Shown here: piece after piece, positions 49,194 to 57,042 of the stretch | How positions within the stretch are numbered: the first letter of the stretch is position 1 | Layout: every line of letters starts with the position of its first letter | NCBI RefSeq assembly: GCF_907164905.1 | Contig: NZ_CAJRAF010000002.1 | Coordinates: 3,224,001 to 3,288,000 of the forward strand | DNA length: 64,000 nt | Origin: Dyadobacter sp. CECT 9275 | Lineage (GTDB): Bacteria > Bacteroidota > Bacteroidia > Cytophagales > Spirosomataceae | Direction of reading: 5' to 3' | Translations under genes and position numbers: made by a program | Notes under the pieces: generated by a model | Seen by the model: the letters and a program-made list of their open reading frames with translations, nothing else | What the model was told of the DNA's origin: nothing | The model's database searches: none

Positions 49194-50393
49194 ATGGGAT
49201 GTGGATCATGTTCATCCGGCGGCTGTGGCACCAGTGGAACGGCCGTTTCAGGATGTGGAAGCAATGGAACCTGCGGAACAGGTGGATGCAATAAAATGAA
49301 CGTCTTCGACTGGCTAAGCCACATGGATGTGCCTTCCAGCCAGCGTTTTGATGTTGTAGAAGTTAAATTTAAAGGAGGAAGAAAAGAGTATTTCAGGAAT
49401 ATAAATCAGCTGGAATTTTATACCGGCGACTGCGTAGTCTGCGAAATGGCCTCTGGTCAGCATATTGGTACCGTTTCCCTGCAGGGAGAATTGGTGCGGC
49501 TTCAGATGAAACGAAAAAATGTGGTCATCAATGACGACCTGCATGTGATCTACCGCGTTGCCAATGAAAAAGACCTTGATAAACATACCCAGGCAATGGC
49601 CAGGGAAATGCCCACGCTTTACCGCACCAGGGAAATTATCCGGGAATTAAAGCTGAATATGAAGTTGTCCGATGTTGAATTTCAGTCGGATAATACCAAA
49701 ACTACTTTTTACTATTCATCCGAAGAACGCGTTGATTTCCGGGAACTGATCAAATTACTGGCTTCCGAATTTAAAGTGCGTATTGAAATGAGGCAGATCA
49801 GCCTCAGACAGGAAGCCAGCAGGCTCGGCGGGCTCGGCTCTTGCGGAAGAGAACTGTGCTGCTCTACCTGGCTGACGGACTTCAAGAATATTTCAACTTC
49901 GGCAGCCCGCTACCAGAACCTTTCGCTGAATCCTGCTAAACTTTCGGGCCAGTGCGGGAGGCTTAAATGCTGCCTCAATTACGAGCTGGAGACCTACATT
50001 GACGCGCTGAAAGATATACCGGCAGTGGATGCCCCGCTTAAAACCAAAAAGGGCATTGCTACCCTACAGAAAACGGATATCTTTAAGAAAATCATGTGGT
50101 TTGGCTTTGACAAGGAAACCAACTGGTATCCCGTGGCGATTGAAAAAGTACTTGAAATTATTGAGCTCAATAAAAAAGATATTATACCGGAATCGCTGGA
50201 AATTCTTACTCCCGAACCTGACAAAAGTTTGGACAAAGGACCTCAGAAACTGAATAGTGATCTTGAAAACCTTGACCGTAAGTACAGCGAGGAACAGAAA
50301 AAGAAGAAAAAGAAGAAAAACAGGACTGGGAAAAATAAGAACGGAAACAAACCCCAGGCGGCAGCACCGACAACACAACAAAGCAAAATCTGA
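49194..50393 (+). CDS. ricT: RicT-like PSP1-domain protein with Cys-rich N-terminus
   Basis: 399 residues. The first 32 residues are Gly/Ser/Cys-rich with six cysteines (3, 6, 11, 21, 27, 32). The PSP1 domain follows (about 45-270) with 'VVEVKFKGGRKEYF', 'RIEMRQISLRQEASRLGGLG', 'SCGRELCCSTWL' and 'GQCGRLKCCLNYELE', the cysteine pairs known in RicT for iron-sulfur binding. The C-terminus is Lys-rich and probably disordered. In Bacillus the Ric complex affects RNase Y; partners RicA and RicF are not here. It starts 16 bases after purD. Confidence 0.87.
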   Translation: MGCGSCSSGGCGTSGTAVSGCGSNGTCGTGGCNKMNVFDWLSHMDVPSSQRFDVVEVKFKGGRKEYFRNINQLEFYTGDCVVCEMASGQHIGTVSLQGELVRLQMKRKNVVINDDLHVIYRVANEKDLDKHTQAMAREMPTLYRTREIIRELKLNMKLSDVEFQSDNTKTTFYYSSEERVDFRELIKLLASEFKVRIEMRQISLRQEASRLGGLGSCGRELCCSTWLTDFKNISTSAARYQNLSLNPAKLSGQCGRLKCCLNYELETYIDALKDIPAVDAPLKTKKGIATLQKTDIFKKIMWFGFDKETNWYPVAIEKVLEIIELNKKDIIPESLEILTPEPDKSLDKGPQKLNSDLENLDRKYSEEQKKKKKKKNRTGKNKNGNKPQAAAPTTQQSKI

Positions 50394-50433
50394 ACAGACG
50401 GCTCACAAAAAATTCATGTGGGCCGTTTCTGTT
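50393..50433 (+). terminator. Possible hairpin terminator after ricT
   Basis: An imperfect stem (AACAGA-CGGC-TCACA against TGTG-GGCCG-TTTCTGTT) with a two-base bulge starts at the ricT stop. The T tail is poor, so this is a weak call. Confidence 0.35.
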
Positions 50434-50578
50434 ATGCACCTTCTAAAAATAGAACACAGGTACACAAAACAACTTGCCTTGCTCTTGCGACCATACGTTT
50501 CCATGATGATTCATACAAAACGCGATCAGGCTCTGAATTGAAATTGTAACCCAGGCACCCATTACTTAACCATTCCGC

Positions 50579-51775
50579 ATGAAACTGCATATCGATAACC
50601 TGCATACCATAGCCCACAAGGACTCCAGAAACATCATAGGGCTCATGTCAGGTACCTCCTTGGACGGACTGGACGTGGCGTTTTGCAAAATAAAAGGAAA
50701 TGGTACGGAAACCTTATTGAAGGTAGAACAATTCATTACAGTACCTTATGATGAAGCATTTAAGGAAAAAGTGAGGAAAATATTTGCCAAAAGAGAAATT
50801 GACTTTCAGGACCTTTGCCTGCTCAATCCCTATATAGGGACAGAACATGGGAAAATGATCCTGCAGTGCCTGCAAAACTGGCAAATAGAACCCGAAACCG
50901 TTGATCTGATCGCAAGCCATGGGCAAACGGTTTTTCACGCACCAAAAAAACAGCACCGACTGGCAGAATTCCCCAATGGCACCCTCCAGATCGGAGATGG
51001 GGATCATATTGCTGTTACAACCGGTATCACAACGGTAAGTGACTTCAGGCAAAAACACGTAGCGGCAGGGGGCGAGGGGGCTCCACTGGCGGTTTACGGC
51101 GACTACTATCTGTTTTCAAAAAAAGGGGAGAATCGGATTCTCCTCAATATGGGAGGAATCGCCAATTTCACTGTACTCCCCGGAAACATGGATCCCGAGC
51201 TGATTTTCACGACAGATACAGGCCCTGGTAATACCTTGATTGATGCTTACATGCGTCGCTTTTTCAGGAAACCTTATGACGAAAACGGAGAGGCTGCTGC
51301 CAAAGGAACCGTTAACGGGATACTGCTGGATAGCCTTAAGAAGATACCCTTTTTTGACGCACCATTCCCTAAAACCACCGGCCCCGAAGTTTTCAATTTC
51401 GATTATGTGGAGAATGCCATTCAGAAATCAAAGCTTACTTCACTTTCGCGGAATGATATTATCGCAACTTTGACCCAGCTCAGTGCAGATACCATTGTAA
51501 CTTCCATCCAGAAAATAATCGACTCCTCGGATCAGTATACCGTTTACGCCAGCGGCGGAGGCGCTCATAACCCGGTACTGATGGCAGCCATACAAAACCA
51601 GCTTCAGCATTGTTCTGTAAAACAACTGGAAGTGCTGGGAGTATCTGGCGATGCAAAGGAAGCCGTTTTATTTGCGGTACTGGCCAATGAAACAGTTGCC
51701 GGCGCACACATGTCTTTCGGCTCACGGGAAGGCGTACCGGGGATCACCATGGGGAAAATTTCTTTCCCCGGCTGA
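50579..51775 (+). CDS. anmK: Anhydro-N-acetylmuramic acid kinase
   Basis: 398 residues. The ASKHA kinase fold shows 'IIGLMSGTSLDGLDVAFCKI', 'LIASHGQTVFHAP', 'LQIGDGDHIAVTTGITTVSDFR', 'LLNMGGIANFTVLP', 'TDTGPGNTLIDAYMRRF' and 'VYASGGGAHNPVLM'. It phosphorylates and opens anhydro-MurNAc released in cell-wall recycling. A 185-base gap separates it from ricT. It is convergent with the repeat-protein gene at 51800. Confidence 0.94.
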   Translation: MKLHIDNLHTIAHKDSRNIIGLMSGTSLDGLDVAFCKIKGNGTETLLKVEQFITVPYDEAFKEKVRKIFAKREIDFQDLCLLNPYIGTEHGKMILQCLQNWQIEPETVDLIASHGQTVFHAPKKQHRLAEFPNGTLQIGDGDHIAVTTGITTVSDFRQKHVAAGGEGAPLAVYGDYYLFSKKGENRILLNMGGIANFTVLPGNMDPELIFTTDTGPGNTLIDAYMRRFFRKPYDENGEAAAKGTVNGILLDSLKKIPFFDAPFPKTTGPEVFNFDYVENAIQKSKLTSLSRNDIIATLTQLSADTIVTSIQKIIDSSDQYTVYASGGGAHNPVLMAAIQNQLQHCSVKQLEVLGVSGDAKEAVLFAVLANETVAGAHMSFGSREGVPGITMGKISFPG

Positions 51776-51799
51776 TCGCCCCCTTCCTTCACGGCAGTA

Positions 51800-53485
51800 C
51801 TATTTTTTACAGTCGCTTACAATTTTTTTCAGGGTATCTGCAATCTGCCGCCCTGAAACGATATTTTCACATTCAATTTTTACCATGTTGACGTAATCCG
51901 AAGGTGTGTCTCCCTTGAAAGATTTGATCGTCTTTTCCTTATTACGGGTTGAGATATTTACAAATACACTGCTTCCTGCTATTACCATCTCAACCGAAGA
52001 TGCGTCCATTTCCGTTAAGCTCAGTTCATACCTCAGTGGCCCAGCATTTTTTCCGTCCGTGATGGTCCGTTTAAAAACGAGCTGGCACTTTCCCGCTTTT
52101 TCCAATACCTGTGCACCCGCTTTCACGACAATACGGGAGTTGGTCAGCCGCTCATTGATGAACTGGGTTTCCATACCTGGTTTGGGGGACACAGGTTTAA
52201 CAGACGCCCGGCAGTCGGTTATCACCCTTTTCACAATTTCGGGCAAGTAACGAATACTCTCAATATCGTCCGAAATGATATCAAATGAGGAAGTGTAACT
52301 TTGCTTTTCGCCATTCTTCCAGACCTCGATAAATTTTTGCTTGTCTCTGGTTTCAACACTCATTTCGAAGACTTTACCTGACACCTTAATTTTCGGTGAC
52401 GACTCGTTGATATCTCCCCAGGCAAACCGGTATTCGCTTACTTTCCCGTTTTCATTTACAGACAGTATGGCCTGGCACTCCGCAACAATAGACTGACCGA
52501 TTTCCGGTGTATTTTTAACGGCCGTTTTAATCTTTTTCAACCCGTCGGCCAGGGAGGAATACACCGGTTTCAATTCATCACTTACCGGGCCTGCCAGCGG
52601 CAGAAGTTTTTGCAGTATCAGCTTTCCTTCCCGCGCTCTTTCCACATCATCAAAATAAAAACGAACTGATTTTTCATTGCTCTGGACTTTGCCGTTCTTC
52701 ACGTATTTAATGTAACCCTGTTTCGAGCGCGTAGCAAGTTCCAGGTATATCCATTTACCGGAAACGCCCATTTCAACATTACGCTCGTCCATATCTGCCA
52801 GGTTGAAATCAAAAATCTCTTCTTCCACCTTACCCTTGTCACCCGGCTGCAGAATCAGTTTCACTCTCAGATTTTTAAAGCCTTCGGCATAAGTAATACC
52901 CTGCTTGTAACTTTCCCCCGCTGCATTCAGGCTTATTACATTGGCCTTGAGCCAGTCTGTCAGAAAACTGTACTTACTCACAATTTTCAGTTTGCTCTCC
53001 ATTGCCTTCTGCGCCAGCGGAACTGATTTCTGCAGGGCTGCGGTCAGCGCCTTCGCATTGTCTATCTGGTCAGCATATAATGTTATCTCGCTCACGTACT
53101 TCACCTGCTGCTCTCCTTCCTTTTCTTTGATGAACCCGTGTCCCTTGATGGCTTTCATCTTTACGAGCATCTCATCCTTTTTAGCCTCATATTTGATAGA
53201 AGCGGGATCAATGTCGGCCAGATTAAATTCGTAAAGCCGGGTAACGGTTTGTCCCTTTTTATCTGTTCCGGTTATTTCGTAAAATACCTGGTAAGGACGT
53301 AATCCATTGGCGCGTAACGATTGTTTCCATTCATTACCCGAAGTTTTTACTGTTTTTAACTGGGCCGAAACTTCTTTCAGCGTGCTAAGTAAATCGCTCT
53401 GTGCCCGGACAAGGGAGTGTGACAAAATGGTTACCAGCGTCCATAAAAAAGCAGCCCGAAAAAATTTAATACTATTCATCAACAT
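51800..53485 (-). CDS. Exported protein of four diverged internal repeats, function unknown
   Basis: 561 residues with a signal peptide ending 'LVRAQ'. I recognise no named domain. Four copies of a unit of about 130 residues can be seen from their cores: 'YEFNLADID' (85-93), 'FDFNLADMD' (225-233), 'YRFAWGDIN' (352-360) and 'YELSLTEMD' (486-494). Each core is followed at a constant distance by a beta-strand with a Lys-rich turn ('KGHGFIK', 'SKQGYIKYVKNG', 'DKQKFIEVWKNG', 'NKEKTIKSF') and then a helix ending near 'L..L..L'. It is the last gene of the operon at 51800-58383, one base from the vWD gene. A role in surface structure or binding is a guess from context. Confidence 0.8.
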   Translation of the reverse strand: MLMNSIKFFRAAFLWTLVTILSHSLVRAQSDLLSTLKEVSAQLKTVKTSGNEWKQSLRANGLRPYQVFYEITGTDKKGQTVTRLYEFNLADIDPASIKYEAKKDEMLVKMKAIKGHGFIKEKEGEQQVKYVSEITLYADQIDNAKALTAALQKSVPLAQKAMESKLKIVSKYSFLTDWLKANVISLNAAGESYKQGITYAEGFKNLRVKLILQPGDKGKVEEEIFDFNLADMDERNVEMGVSGKWIYLELATRSKQGYIKYVKNGKVQSNEKSVRFYFDDVERAREGKLILQKLLPLAGPVSDELKPVYSSLADGLKKIKTAVKNTPEIGQSIVAECQAILSVNENGKVSEYRFAWGDINESSPKIKVSGKVFEMSVETRDKQKFIEVWKNGEKQSYTSSFDIISDDIESIRYLPEIVKRVITDCRASVKPVSPKPGMETQFINERLTNSRIVVKAGAQVLEKAGKCQLVFKRTITDGKNAGPLRYELSLTEMDASSVEMVIAGSSVFVNISTRNKEKTIKSFKGDTPSDYVNMVKIECENIVSGRQIADTLKKIVSDCKK

Positions 53486-53486
53486 A

Positions 53487-56135
53487 TTACATCAAAGATT
53501 TCATTGTCCAACTGTGCACCAGTACATTCTCACCATATAAGCTCGGAAAAAGCATATTCCTGAAATATTGATTCTGGGTAAAATTTCCGGAAGCAGCCGG
53601 TGCCGAAGCTCCGTCCAAATATATTTTATAATTTCCACTAAAACCATTACCAGCACTGCTCCTGCTCACCACCACACGCAAACGGTGCCGTTGCCCGTCA
53701 AAAACATTCGCAATCATACTGCCGTTGTTGGTAACCTGTCCGCTGGCAACGGCAACACGTGTAGATGTTTTTTTCTGGGCGTTGCTGTCAAACGCTCCTG
53801 AAAGTAAGGTGGAATATACCGAAGGACTCGATGACGAGGCTGTCTCAATTCCACAGACCCCCAGTGAGTTGTCATTCGAGGTGGCCACTACCTTGGTGGC
53901 CGTAAATGTCATTTCGGTTTCAAACCCTTTGGAAAAATCCAGTTTGTCTTTCCAGTATATGGCTGGCAAAGCGCAGGACCCGGAACAGTTAAGGTCATTG
54001 AACCTCACCCCTTCCCCGCTCATTGTAGCTTCATAAAGTCCCACATCGTTACGGAAGTTGTTGAAATTCCCAATCGAAAAATTACGTAAAGCACCATTGT
54101 TCTCACTTACTTCGGCTCGTTGGGCATAGGAATTGTCGCCGGTAAGCGCAACATCCGTGATACAGTTCTGCAGCGTGACCGGGTCCGTCACTCCTTGCTG
54201 CGCACAAATATTGCGTGCCGCCGCCTCCTGTGCCGAGGTAAGATTAACCTGTGTTCTTGGAAAATTACGATCGGTATAGGATTCTGTACTTTTCCCTGAA
54301 TCGTAAATGAACAGCGACTCGGCCTGCTTGATGCGCCAGCTATCGGCGAAGACAGGATATAACGACTGATAGTTGTTCGCAACCGCCTGCCCCGTGCTGG
54401 TCACAAGGTCATTGGCGGCATTCCCGTCATAGTTTCCTATTATTCCTTTCACCTTACTTTTTCTGTTGATATTCAGGGTGATATAGTAGTCCAGATCCTG
54501 TGCAAACAACCGTACCTCCACCTGGTCGCCGTTGGCGTTACGGATGTAGAGCTGCGATCCATCCTTACGGATGGACCCGCCGTTGCTCAGTGCGTAATTT
54601 TCAAAATCAAAAGAAATGGCCTGCTTATTCACAGTGATACGGTTGGGCGGATACACGCAGACAACGTCGTTACCGGTATTCACGGCAACACCCGTATTAA
54701 AGGATACCTGGCCAGAGTTATTTTTGGATGCCACTTCCTGCTGCCGTGCCTGCACTTCAAACTTATCCGTTGTGGATTTCAGGGCCACAAACTCGCCCAC
54801 CGCCATAAAGCTATACCGCGCCCGATCCAGCGTAGTGATGTGAGGGTCGCCGGTACTGATGGAAGTTGGGACAGGCTCAGTGTTGTCGGGGACGGGGTCA
54901 GGTTCATCACCACATAACTCCGATAATAAAGCCCATGGATCAGATTTAGCTTTCCAGTCATAGGAAATGGTCGGTGTGGCCTCTATCAGATCCAGTAATT
55001 TCACATCTACAAAGGCTTTTAATTCTACCCCAAAATAATATATAACATTTAAACCCTTTTGTAAGGTACTGCATGCACCTTCGAACCCTCCAAAAAATTT
55101 CATCCCAACTCCAACAGAAAAGCCATATTCCTTTACTTCACAATCTACATCAAAGAACTGGTAAAAATAATCCTCCATTTTCCCTTCGATTGAGGCTTCG
55201 ACCTTGCCCTTAATTTCAAGACTAACCGGAGCTGGATCCGGTTGGGGGTTCTCTTCATTAATGTCCTGCCAGCATGAAGGTCCACCACATTTATTCCACT
55301 CTTTGCCCGTGGCTGAAGAATGATTAAGAGAAAAAATATTTCCTTCTACCTTGGCACTGCCGTCAAACTCCATTCCTGCATCCAACCTCACAACAGGTGT
55401 AATCATCACTGGTATACCAAAGACCAGAAAGACCTTTGTATTTAATTCCTTACATAACAAATTTTTCTCAAATTTGGCTTTTGCACTTCCTTTCAGAGAA
55501 GCAGATGCATTAAATTTTTTATCAATAGTATGTTTGACCTTGAATTTTTTCCAGTTGGAATCTTCAATAAAAATTTCAATTAAACCCTTGCCCTGGTATT
55601 CACCTGATACCGCAATTTTTCCTTCAACCGTTCCAGACGTAACTCCTCCTGCACCAGTAGTTGTAAGACTGAGTGGAAATTCTGCTGACAACGACTCCGT
55701 ACCAAAAGTAAATTCGAACGTTTTGTGGATCCTTTTGAATATTTTATTCAGCGGAGCGAATTTATACTCCATCCTTATATTACCTGCAACATCTATAATC
55801 CTGGTAATTTCCGCAGCAAAACCTCTTGGTGCCTTTTCTGAAATATATCCTAAAAGAATATCTCCTGTCCTGAGTGATGACATCTGAGCAGTGACTGAAA
55901 TGTGTCCGTTTCCTACTTGTGGATCGCTTTTAAACAACAAGTACGACGGTGTTAATTCAAGTAACTGGTTATTTTGATTGCTGTCCAGCACGTATACATT
56001 TTCATGTATGTCAACAATATTATCTCCGCCAGCCTGCTCGGCTGGTACTTCAACAATCCTTTTACAGGCCGTTGGCCAGAACACGGTTGCCGCAAAAACC
56101 ACCAGCGAAAGCGATATCCTTAAATATTTTTTCAT
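53487..56135 (-). CDS. von Willebrand factor type D domain protein, exported
   Basis: 882 residues. The N-terminus is a signal peptide, possibly a lipoprotein signal ('FWPTACKRI'), though Pro sits at an unusual lipobox position. Residues about 30-400 are beta-rich and not recognised. A vWD domain spans about 428-600: 'STGDPHITTLDRARYSFMAVGEF', 'FEVQARQQEV' and 'VKGIIGNYDGNAANDL' are diagnostic. The last 200 residues resemble a LamG/L-type lectin sandwich ('YEATMSGEGVRF', 'FDGQRHRLRVVV', 'FSGNYKIYLDG'). The DNA encoding the N-terminal part is far more AT-rich than that of the rest. It lies between the DUF2135 lipoprotein and the repeat protein on the same strand. Probably a surface adhesin or matrix protein. 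Confidence 0.83.
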   Translation of the reverse strand: MKKYLRISLSLVVFAATVFWPTACKRIVEVPAEQAGGDNIVDIHENVYVLDSNQNNQLLELTPSYLLFKSDPQVGNGHISVTAQMSSLRTGDILLGYISEKAPRGFAAEITRIIDVAGNIRMEYKFAPLNKIFKRIHKTFEFTFGTESLSAEFPLSLTTTGAGGVTSGTVEGKIAVSGEYQGKGLIEIFIEDSNWKKFKVKHTIDKKFNASASLKGSAKAKFEKNLLCKELNTKVFLVFGIPVMITPVVRLDAGMEFDGSAKVEGNIFSLNHSSATGKEWNKCGGPSCWQDINEENPQPDPAPVSLEIKGKVEASIEGKMEDYFYQFFDVDCEVKEYGFSVGVGMKFFGGFEGACSTLQKGLNVIYYFGVELKAFVDVKLLDLIEATPTISYDWKAKSDPWALLSELCGDEPDPVPDNTEPVPTSISTGDPHITTLDRARYSFMAVGEFVALKSTTDKFEVQARQQEVASKNNSGQVSFNTGVAVNTGNDVVCVYPPNRITVNKQAISFDFENYALSNGGSIRKDGSQLYIRNANGDQVEVRLFAQDLDYYITLNINRKSKVKGIIGNYDGNAANDLVTSTGQAVANNYQSLYPVFADSWRIKQAESLFIYDSGKSTESYTDRNFPRTQVNLTSAQEAAARNICAQQGVTDPVTLQNCITDVALTGDNSYAQRAEVSENNGALRNFSIGNFNNFRNDVGLYEATMSGEGVRFNDLNCSGSCALPAIYWKDKLDFSKGFETEMTFTATKVVATSNDNSLGVCGIETASSSSPSVYSTLLSGAFDSNAQKKTSTRVAVASGQVTNNGSMIANVFDGQRHRLRVVVSRSSAGNGFSGNYKIYLDGASAPAASGNFTQNQYFRNMLFPSLYGENVLVHSWTMKSLM

Positions 56136-56154
56136 GACCCTGAAACGCGCTATT

Positions 56155-57018
56155 TTAGAAACTGTACTGATCTCCGCGTTTTCTGATCGTCACCACGTCC
56201 TTCTGGTCGTCCTCACGTTCCAGTATCCCGTTGTAACTCCTGGATCCCGAGGCAGTATTAATCGTTATGAAATAGCGCGTCCGGGGTGTACCTCCATAGT
56301 AATGCACAAATACCTTGTATTCACCGTCCGGCGCATTTTCCCAAAAAATGTTTTCAGGACCGTAACCATCCGTGTCGTCCCTGTCCAGCTGCCCGCCGGT
56401 GACATTGGAGCGCTTATCTCCAAAATAAATTTCTTCACCGCCAGGCTCAATCACGTGAAGATCTATGTCGGTATTGTCGGTATCCCAAGCCAGATTAACC
56501 TGCAACGAACCGGTACCAAGCTTTTGAATATCCACGCATTGTGTAACAGGAGTACTCACCCGGTTCAGGTCGTCATAGACCCACACATTCACACAGAACC
56601 TTCCGCTCAGGGATGCCGCCGGAATACCGATCGGCAAAGTAAACTGGCCCGGATTGTTTGGGTCTGGCTGCACAACAAAATAGGAATCCGATCCCTCTAC
56701 CTGCACATAAAAGCCTTCAACCGTACTGCCCGAAGGAATATTAAAACCAAACGGAATAGCAACTGTACTACCATTGCTCGAAATGATTACGGTATTCGCC
56801 CCGGCGGTGATGCTGGGCCGAGTGCCCGTCTGGTTTGATGCAGGCGGTGCCCCCACGATACGCACCGTTCCATCTGGCAAAATGATGTACCGGCTGAAAG
56901 AATTGGGATCGGAAGGATCCACCACAATAGGATCAACTTCGATTTCTGTAGTTCGGGTGCAGCTCCCCATCAGGAGGAAAAAAACCGAAACGATAAGGAT
57001 GTAATATGATCGGAACAT
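56155..57018 (-). CDS. DUF2135-domain lipoprotein
   Basis: 287 residues with a lipobox 'FLLMGSCTR'. The N-terminal part (about 45-160) is a beta-domain with 'NTVIISSNGSTVAIPFGFN'. The C-terminal DUF2135 domain (about 170-280) shows 'VNLAWDTDNTDIDLHVIEPG', 'EEIYFGDKRS', 'GPENIFWENAPDGEYKVFVHYYG', a Ca-binding-like Asp cluster ('DRDDTDGYG'). It is the second gene of the four-gene surface operon, 24 bases after the OmpA gene and 19 before the vWD gene. It may assemble with them at the outer membrane; function is not known. Confidence 0.85.
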   Translation of the reverse strand: MFRSYYILIVSVFFLLMGSCTRTTEIEVDPIVVDPSDPNSFSRYIILPDGTVRIVGAPPASNQTGTRPSITAGANTVIISSNGSTVAIPFGFNIPSGSTVEGFYVQVEGSDSYFVVQPDPNNPGQFTLPIGIPAASLSGRFCVNVWVYDDLNRVSTPVTQCVDIQKLGTGSLQVNLAWDTDNTDIDLHVIEPGGEEIYFGDKRSNVTGGQLDRDDTDGYGPENIFWENAPDGEYKVFVHYYGGTPRTRYFITINTASGSRSYNGILEREDDQKDVVTIRKRGDQYSF

Positions 57019-57042
57019 TTTATTTCTTGGGTTTGAGTCCTT

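Noticed and set aside
50300..50335. Short Lys-codon repeat that resembles a simple repeat element
   Set aside because: It encodes the Lys-rich tail of RicT in frame and needs no other explanation.
50257..50541. Plus-strand open frame running out of ricT into the ricT-anmK gap
   Set aside because: Starts in another frame of ricT's Lys-rich tail and looks random beyond it; no ribosome site or domain.
55978..56838. Plus-strand open frame (286 codons) opposite the vWD and DUF2135 genes
   Set aside because: Spans the junction of two well-supported minus-strand genes and has no recognisable motif or signal.
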